NCBI RefSeq assembly: GCF_963583255.1
Contig: NC_084818.1
Span: 13,270,222-13,334,221, forward strand
Source: Pyrus communis
Lineage: Eukaryota; Streptophyta; Magnoliopsida; Rosales; Rosaceae
Direction of reading: 5' to 3'
DNA length: 64,000 nt
Below, piece by piece: positions 57,113 to 64,000 of the stretch. The number at the start of each line of letters is the position of its first letter. Position 1 is the first letter of the stretch. A program made the position numbers and the translations under genes. The notes beneath the pieces were generated by a model. That model did not search any database. It was given only the letters and a program-made list of their open reading frames with translations, and had not been told where the DNA came from.

Positions 57113-58002
57113 GAATTGTTATCACAAATAGTCCTTAAAATTAACTCACTCCATCAAGATGATTTCTGAAAGTTGAAAATCAATCAATGTAGTCCGAGAA
57201 AATGGATATCTCAAATAAATATGATCATTCCGTCATAATTTCATAAAAAATTCTATTATGTGCTAACGTGATACATAAGTGGATTCCAAAAATCTAATTA
57301 AATATTAGCATGTGAAACTAAAAATATGTAAATAATTAAAAACTTAAAAAAATAAAAATGGAAAAACTCGGTTGAGTTGGGTCTGGGATTCGACTCGCCA
57401 CGGATCGAGTCCGGCGAGTTGGGATTGAGTCTGGGTGGGACAAACTTGGTTGAGAATGGTGTGTTGTCAACGAGTTCCGGTGAGGAAGAGAAGGCGATGG
57501 TTGTGGTGAAGGAATGGAAGCCACCGGAGCTGAAGCCTAAGAAAGGGCGACGCTGATGTTAACTGTTTAACCAACTAACCAAATTGGGGGTTGATCATGT
57601 GGTGGACTCTAGCAGCGAAAATCTATCTAAAGTGTGAAGGATTTCTCAAATCCCGAAAGCTTTAATAGTCAATGAAGGTTTTGAATTGGGGAGGGGAAGA
57701 AGAAGATGTCTGTTCATCTTTTTTTTTTTTTTTTTTTTAAGTTTACGATTATACAAAAATAAAAATAGTTTTTTTTAATATTTATATATTTTTAATTTCA
57801 AGTGATAATATTTAATTATATTTGTGCGATGCAGTTATGTGCCATATCACCACACAATAAAATTTTTGACAGACTTATAATGGAAGCATCATATTGATTT
57901 AAGACATCCATTTTCAGGGATTAGATTGATTGATTTTCAATTTTAAGGACCATCTTGATATAGTGGGTTAATTTTAGGGACCATTTGTGATAAAAAAATC
58001 TT
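57113..58002. mobile_element. Long-TIR element with apparent foreign cargo (Pack-type candidate)
   Basis: Imperfect inverted repeats of roughly 150-180 bp begin with (T)TATCACAAATAGTCC at left and TTATCACAAATGGTCC reverse complemented at right. They share AATTAACCCACT- and TGAAAATCAATCAAT-type blocks. The middle (about 57350-57700) is far more GC-rich and coding-like, with GTCTGGGATTCGACTCG and CCACCGGAGCTGAAGCC. ATTAAATA occurs at 57105-57112 and 58003-58010 as a possible 8-bp duplication. The cargo's source is not recognised. Confidence 0.6.
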
Positions 58003-58034
58003 ATTAAATATGGAAAACAAAAGAGACATATAGG

Positions 58035-58543
58035 CAAGGTTCTAAAAGATGTTAAGCGCTAGTCGGACGGTAGATTGGGGCCTAGCGCCTAGGCAGTTAG
58101 GCGGAGTCTAGGCGGGCTCCTAGGCGGATTTAAGTAAATCTATTATATTTCGTGTAAATAAGTGTCTACTTATACTTAAAATATATATAATTTCATCATA
58201 AACTACAAAATAGAATGATATATATATATATATATATGATGAAGTATTAGAACATAATGAAAACATGAAGAACAAGGATATAATATGTGTTCATTTAAGT
58301 ATGCAACAAGTCTCTTATAATTTATAATTTATTAAAAAAAATGCAAAATGAAAGTTATTTACTTTTTTGTCTAAACGAGTATGGCCTAGGCGGATGTCTA
58401 AGCAGATTTAAGCAGGTACCTAAGCGGGTCTGGGTAGGTGCCTCAGCACATCTAGGCGTCATTTCTTAATTTTCAAACACTTAAGCATTAATTGGGGCAG
58501 TGGTCAACTGCCTAGCACGTAGGCGGGGATTTTTAGAACAGTG
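58035..58543. mobile_element. hAT-type MITE with CTAGGCGG subterminal arrays
   Basis: Ends are CAAGGTTCTAAAA and, reverse complemented, CACTGTTCTAAAAA. Flanks are CATATAGG (58027-58034) and CATATAAG (58544-58551), an 8-bp duplication with one change. Subterminal DNA is packed with CTAGGCGG/CTAAGCGG-like motifs on both sides of an AT-rich core. No ORF. Confidence 0.8.
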
Positions 58544-58551
58544 CATATAAG

Positions 58552-58824
58552 TGTGGCATAATTTAAAAATGTATGGATGAGGTTAACAAAATTATAAATA
58601 AGATGAGAGGAATCATGAGGAGTTTATACGATATCTAACTTCTACAAATGGTTAAATGTAGTAATTAACAGTAAATTGAAGAGAAATGCATTCATTAATT
58701 ATATTTAAGGTATTTCTCTCACTTGTAAGTGAGATGTTTTAAGTTTGATTTTCATGAACGAATGGTAAGTGTGACACTAATTATTATTCGTCCGACCGCA
58801 AACTCTATACTATATATTATATTA
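58552..58824. other. Short AT-rich spacer
   Basis: Nothing recognised between the hAT MITE and the copia LTR. Confidence 0.3.
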
Positions 58825-59191
58825 TGTTGTAAAATCAACGGTGTGTGCAGTGGAATAAATAAAACAAGACACAAAATTTACGAGGTTCCTCTACAGTCAA
58901 TGTGACTGGAGTACGTCCTCGAAGCAGCAATAGTGCTTTCATTATAATTTAGAATAATAAAAGTATAAAATAACTCTCTCTATTATCTCCTCTAATCTTC
59001 CTCTCTTTTCTTTCTTCCTCTTCCGTGAGCTTTGTGGCTTCTATTTGTTTTCTCTCATCCTCAACATTCTTTTTTATAGGCACAGATGATAATGCTTGCT
59101 GACTTGTTGCCAACTAAGCTACAGTGTTCTAAAGTGGTTGATATAGTCATCCATTACATCATTTAGTGGTTAGCACCCAATATTTACAACA
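58825..59191 (-). repeat. 3' LTR of a copia element running off the right edge
   Basis: On the minus strand the polypurine tract CCAAAGGAGAA is followed by TGTTGTAAATATTGGGTGC at 59191. The other end reads TGTTGTAAAATCAACGG on the plus strand at 58825, giving TGTTG...CAACA ends. The partner LTR would lie beyond 64 kb and is not seen. Confidence 0.65.
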
Positions 59192-60515
59192 TTCTCCTTT
59201 GGATGACCACAAATCTTTGATTGACTCGTTAAAATCTTGATCTGTTTTTAGATGCTCACCCTGATAAGTAGTACCACATATGTTGTGCTTGTTGACTTTC
59301 CACATGCTTGGTCTTGAATTGGGTTGGAAGGCATTCTACTAGACTTCCTCCAAAGGTTTGAATTTACTCATTTTATCTGGAGCTGAATTTGATTTAAGGG
59401 TGGTGGACACTTGATCCTAAATCAAACTTGTGATTTCTTCAAGGGCCTTGGGACTTGTTCTTGAATGAAATGGGACCACGAGCAGCTCCACGTAACAAGT
59501 GATCTTTGGCTCCGTCGGGGATGAATCGGCACATGTTTTGTTGTGCTTGTCTCCACATGATTCAATGTATCATTTTCACTTGCCTTATCTGTTCCCCTTA
59601 TAGAAGTGGTATTTTCCCCAGTTTTCGCATATACAGGTGTGACATCTTCTCTTGCAGTATTTGTCCCCTGATGAAGGAGTGAAATGCAACCCTTGCATTT
59701 GAATGGTCCTTCAGAACATCACTTTTCAACAACTCATCATGCTTAGCAGCTTCAGTGTAGATAACCAACATCATATCAACAATTGAAAATGAGTACTCGA
59801 GAACAATGCAAGGTAAGCAACCAGGCAAAGGTTCTAGGAAATCAGTTACAGATCGGGAACTTGATTCCATGTGGTGACTGATTGCTCTCTTTCTTCTTAT
59901 CCTGCAAGTGAAAACAAGGACAAAAGAAAGGATATAGAGATTGCATGATATGAGATACTCTTGCTCTCATCCCTGATGATATGAGATACTCTTGCTATGG
60001 TGTGACTTGTTTGAAGAGGTATTCTTGAAGAGGAAGAAAACTGAGTATTTCGAGATGCTTTGTTGAAGATGCATTCTCGGAGATGAAGAAGAGTTAGATA
60101 TTTTTGCAGGTCTGCCTTGTTATGAAGATAGAGGTCGACATATATAGGGATTTCCCAATAACAGGTAGTGATACTGTGCCTTTACTCTTGTCAGCAACTG
60201 TGGTGTAATTAGAACAGTAAGATTCACGTGTTTTCAACTTTATTAGAGATCTTTGACAAAGTTGCACGTGATATCCAAAAGCTAAGATTGCATTTGTGAA
60301 ATGTTGGCGAACTTTATCCTAAAAATCTGGCTTTCGAAATTCGAAGAGCGATGTCTCTTAGATTTTTGAACAAGTGGCCATGTTGGTTCTTTTTTTATAG
60401 AGGCATCAATTGTGCTCAAAATGTATGCTCAAAAAACTACTGCATGTAGAATTTTCCTTTTCTTGCACTTTTGAGATTTTATCTGACCTTCTTTTTCCTT
60501 CATCATTTCTGGAAA
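59192..60515 (-). mobile_element. Copia interior, decayed
   Basis: Minus-strand internal sequence of the copia element between the 3' LTR and the coding remnants. A 90-residue frame at 59870-59598 (MESSSRSVTDFLEPLPGCLP) has no domain I recognise. RT and RNase H signatures are not visible. Confidence 0.4.
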
Positions 60516-61086
60516 ATGGCTTGCCCATCTAACATTTGCTTAGATTTGAGTCTTAAGAGTGGTACAAACGAGCCAGGTCAAGATAATATATGGCGCCCGT
60601 CCTTTATATCTTCTAATGGTCCTCTTACGGTTGGGGACTCTGTGATGAAGAATGACCTAACCGCTACAGTGGTAGCTAGGAATCTTCTCACTCCCAAGGA
60701 TAACAGAATCATTTCAAACCGGTTTAATAAGTCAGCCGTTCAAGACTCCTTGGCTCTCAGTATTCAGGGTGCGGGCTCTGTTTCTAATATGCGTCAATGC
60801 CTATTGCTCAAACTCACAAAGTTGAATTATTGATGGTTGAGGTAGCAAGTCTGAAACAAGAGATTAGAGGGCTCAAGCACGAGAATAAAGTGTTACACAT
60901 GCTTACAAATAATTACTTGACGAGCATGAAAAGAAAGCTCGACCAGCTACTGGAATCCGAAGGTTGGACTCAAAATGACAATCAAGGGTTTCACCAAGTA
61001 TCGAGGCTATTAATAATCAACCTCTGGTGCCTTCCCTTTCTGGGGTACTTCCGAGTACTGAGGCTTCACATGAGCAACCTTTGTGA
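60516..61086 (+). pseudogene. Repeat-associated coiled-coil ORF of unknown function, frameshifted
   Basis: From ATG 60516 it reads MACPSNICLDLSLKSGTNEP, DNIWRPSFISSNGPLTVGDS and VVARNLLTPKDN. Near 60797 the frame shifts to one encoding VASLKQEIRGLKHENKVLHM and SMKRKLDQLLESEG, a clear coiled coil. A further shift leads to PLVPSLSGVLPSTEASHEQPL and a TGA at 61084-61086. I remember this protein type as very abundant in apple and associated with retroelements, but its function is unknown to me. Confidence 0.55.
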
Positions 61087-61207
61087 ATGTTCCCTCCTGT
61101 TTGTTTGTTTTAACTCATGTGTATGTAATTTCTCGGAGATATTAATAGATAAGCTTTATTTCACTCAATGTATTGTGCCAAATACAATAAAGCATATACT
61201 TCACTAA

Positions 61208-62749
61208 GATGTGGTACTTCTGGACCAAATATCAATTTATCTTTACCTTCACGAAGATAAATGATCATTCTTAGTGTCTAAATAATTTGAGTATTCAACT
61301 CATAATCTTCAATCCATATGATTCTTTATAAACATAATGGATAAGATTTGTGTTGGCATATTGTTTGATTTTGCAGTTCGAGACAATATCTCTCTCAACA
61401 TTTTATAAACTTTCTAGACTCTTCAGAAGTCTAAATCTCATATTATCGACTTTTGCAAAAGATTTTAGTATGTTACAACAATATCATAATGATAGAACTC
61501 ACTAAGGCAATTTATATCATCCATTGGTATTTAAGTACATATTTTATGTTTTACCCTTCCAGGGTTTTCTTTAAGCAATTTGAATCTTTCAGGGATTTTC
61601 TACAATTCATGACACATTTTCTTTTGGAATTTATACAGAACAACTTGCTTCCATGTATATTTGAGGGATTTATTTATGGAGATAAAATATGGACGACTCA
61701 TAACCCTTCGTATATAATTCTCCATTCATATGAACTTGTTTATAAGAGCATAATTTCAGGTTTCAATTAGTAACCTTGTGTCATATCATGTGAGTGTAAT
61801 TCACTGTATTACAAATGCCCATATGTAACCTCATTTGGTTCAACATCTTTTGGCTATTTGTATTATATACACATTTATAGGTCCATTTTTCCCCATTTTT
61901 ACAAGATTGTAATAGAATTGCCTTTCTCCATTTTTGGCAAATAATATTTCCTTTCGTCGACGAACAAAAGAATGTGACTCAATAGTAATACAACTCATTG
62001 ATGAATTTAGTAGCTACTTGTAAAATCCCAAATTACCATTGGTTGTCATCAATCATTGATCCCATATTCTCATGTGCATGCACATGCATAAAAGCTTTTC
62101 ATTTCTTTGGATATCCATTGCATCTTCAAGAGCATTACACTATTTCTTCAAGGATAGTCATAATTTAGAGAATGCAGATCATAATTTTCTCTAGAGCGTT
62201 ATAGAGCTGGGATTTTAATCTTCACTTTCGGGAGTTGAGTCATTGGAACTTATATGTCTATCATGCTTCATGCATGAGACATCAACATTCCCATGTCCGC
62301 GGAATGTCCTTTTTGGGACATGTATCCATACGGCGACTGTCATGTTTCCGGCATGCAATAGTTATGCTTTAGGAATGCAATAGTTCAGTAGTGTCATATT
62401 CTTCTTTTTTTCAAAGTACTGAACCTTTTGAATCTAAGGGCCTAACACGCTTCAGGCGTGTAACAGATTTGTCACCACATTATTTTGTCCAACAAGAACA
62501 TCAATTCATGTAGGCACATTTGCAATAAGTATATGTGATTTTATTACTTTTGTTGCATCATTAAACGCATCTGGCATTTGATTTGCATATCGTTGCATCA
62601 TTCAATTATTCTCACTTCATTTTTATATTGATTGCTTCATTAATCAATATAAAACAAATCCTCTTCGTTCTTCTGGAACAATTTTTTCTCATCATTCTTC
62701 TGGAATGATATTTTCTCATCATTCTTCTGGAACGATGTTATTTTCTCCC
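61208..62749. other. Non-coding part of the copia/retroelement region
   Basis: AT-rich with no recognisable domain. Near 62670-62740 three copies of ATTCTTCTGGAA(C/T)(G/A)AT with TTTTCTCATC repeat just beyond the integrase remnant. Confidence 0.35.
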
Positions 62750-63260
62750 CCTTAATGGCGGGAAAAATGTCTTATCAAAATCCTAGTCTGCAAGCTGCGC
62801 GGTAAACATATCGTCAGTCAAGTGTTCCAAATGTTGAATGATAGATTGTGAATCAAATTCAACATAAATTTCAAATTTGCCTTCAAGCCTCATTTTTAGT
62901 ACATCGTGGCAATGCAATAGGCACATAGATAATATAATCAAAAAACTCGTACATGTGTAAAATTTGGCTGGTGCCCAAATATGAGTTATACTGAGAAATA
63001 TTGATAGTAGGTAACTGATCTCAACCAAACTTAATAGTGAATTATGTGTAATGGTATGTCCATATGTAGGAAAACTTGCAATCTTATTTTCATGAGCAGA
63101 GGGTGGGTAATCAATTTCATCCGCTTAATAAATGCTTCTGCTAAATCATTTTTGAGTATCAAAATGAGGAACATGGTGTTCAACATCAATGCCCAATGAC
63201 ATGCAATAATCATCAAAACTTCGAGATGTAAACTCTCCAACAAAATATATCATACATCAA
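62750..63260 (-). pseudogene. Ty1/copia integrase-to-RT linker fragment
   Basis: Minus-strand pieces read LILKNDLAEAFIKRMKLITH (integrase C-terminal core, compare copia A-E-S/A-x-I-K-R), CHDVLKMRLEGKFEIYVEFD and IIQHLEHLTDDMFTAQLAD. In intact elements this is the segment leading to the GYDSPSIIRYLEPxTGDVF block. Stops and frameshifts separate the pieces. It confirms a minus-strand copia element. Confidence 0.7.
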
Positions 63261-63530
63261 GGAACTTCTGGTCCTTCTTTAATAGCCTATGAATTGGGAC
63301 TCTCATAGCCTTAATTAAGTTGTGGCACTTCGGCTCTTCAAACTTAAGGTACTTATCAAGAAACTTCATATCCGATCTTGAGGATCTAGGGACTTCATGC
63401 CTAATCTTTTTGCATGACGGAGCTTCGGGTCCAATCATTTTATGTGATGAGGATCAAGAAACTTCAAGTTCTGATCTGATCAAGGAACTTCAGGTCTAAT
63501 ATGCACTCATCGTAACAAAAAGAAGTACAA
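63261..63530. repeat. GGAACTTC(T/G)GGTC short interspersed repeats
   Basis: GGAACTTCTGGTC, GGGACTTCATGCC, GGAGCTTCGGGTCCAATC, GAAACTTCAAGTTCTGATC and GGAACTTCAGGTCTAAT recur every 25-60 bp, a degenerate minisatellite within the copia polyprotein remnant. Confidence 0.6.
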
Positions 63531-63539
63531 TAAATAAAT

Positions 63540-63770
63540 TAAAGCAATAGGCGGTAATTCCAGTCATGATAAATAAATTGCTTTTAAGTAAATAAAGCTT
63601 GTGACAAGGGCTTTGATTCAGCACCATTCACATAAATATCAAAGCTTTAAAGTAAAGGGTAATAATTCTACCCACTATAAATAAATAGAGCTTGTGATAG
63701 GGCTTTAAACCAACACCCTGCACATAAATATGCCAAAACAGAAAATGCAATGATTAAGTCCTTATCTTTT
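63540..63770. repeat. Diverged tandem duplication, about 115 bp
   Basis: Two copies share GGTAAT(T/A)(C/A)(C/T)...ATAAATAAAT, AGCTTGTGA(C/T)A(A)GGGCTTT and CACATAAATAT. The remaining sequence to 64000 has no recognised feature. Confidence 0.7.
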
Positions 63771-64000
63771 GTTTTTTTCTTTTTCTTGGTTTGCCATTTT
63801 CTTTTATTTCATCCCTTTTACTTTTATTATTATTTCACAGTTCGAAGTCATTTTAGTTATCCAAGAAATAATAGTAACACTAATTTCCAATTGGTGTTCC
63901 TCCTCCAGTGAGTTTCAAAAAAATCGAAATGGTTCCCATAAGTTTTGGAGTCAAGAGTGTCTGTAACTTATGATAAGATCAAACCGTCATATTTAGTTCA

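Overview
The window is nuclear DNA of a eudicot plant: split genes with GT-AG introns, TATA boxes, AT-rich spacers and a very high load of LTR retrotransposons, TRIMs and DNA transposons. The wording of several retroelement and gene products resembles what I remember from Rosaceae (apple/pear), so Malus or a close relative is my best guess; this is inference and no search was run.

Only two genes look intact. (1) A two-exon plus-strand class I plant O-methyltransferase (3581-5087) of 381 residues, whose last codons and 3' UTR are repeated in a 206-bp, three-unit tandem array. (2) A five-exon minus-strand type-B response regulator (39051-36486) of 533 residues, with a receiver-like domain and a GARP/Myb DNA-binding domain; the phospho-acceptor Asp is replaced by Glu.

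The other host genes are broken. Two minus-strand B3-domain genes are present. One spans about 16.57-5.72 kb and is split by a gypsy element, a copia LTR piece and a TRIM. The other (29431-26994) has a copia solo LTR inserted within its B3 domain. A flap-endonuclease GEN/SEND1-like pseudogene (42575-40689) lacks its 5' exons and carries frameshifts.

Layout: 0-3.5 kb spacer with a possible leader exon; 3.5-5.7 kb methyltransferase; 5.7-16.6 kb broken B3 gene holding a minus-strand Ty3/gypsy element with an antisense plant-mobile-domain ORF; 16.6-25.7 kb spacer with a copia 3' end into which a 2.2-kb gypsy solo LTR inserted; 25.7-26.9 kb a 5'-truncated non-autonomous gypsy copy; 27-29.4 kb second B3 pseudogene; 30.7-35.5 kb two hAT elements, one holding a TRIM, either side of an RNase H-like remnant; 36.5-39 kb response regulator; 40.7-42.6 kb GEN pseudogene; 42.7-43.4 kb CACTA-like end and Mutator MITE; 44.1-52.0 kb a complete gag-only gypsy element (GAATC target duplication) containing a 2.5-kb gypsy solo LTR and unusual hairpin repeats; 52-58.5 kb a Mutator MITE, a PIF-like element, a long-TIR element with apparent foreign cargo and a hAT MITE; 58.8-64 kb a decayed minus-strand copia element running off the right edge.

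No defence system, gene cluster or other co-operating gene system is visible. The most unusual signals are the D-to-E receiver, the methyltransferase-tail triplication, the regularly spaced 10-bp-stem hairpins in the non-autonomous gypsy element, and several nested insertions that can be resolved to the base by their target duplications.
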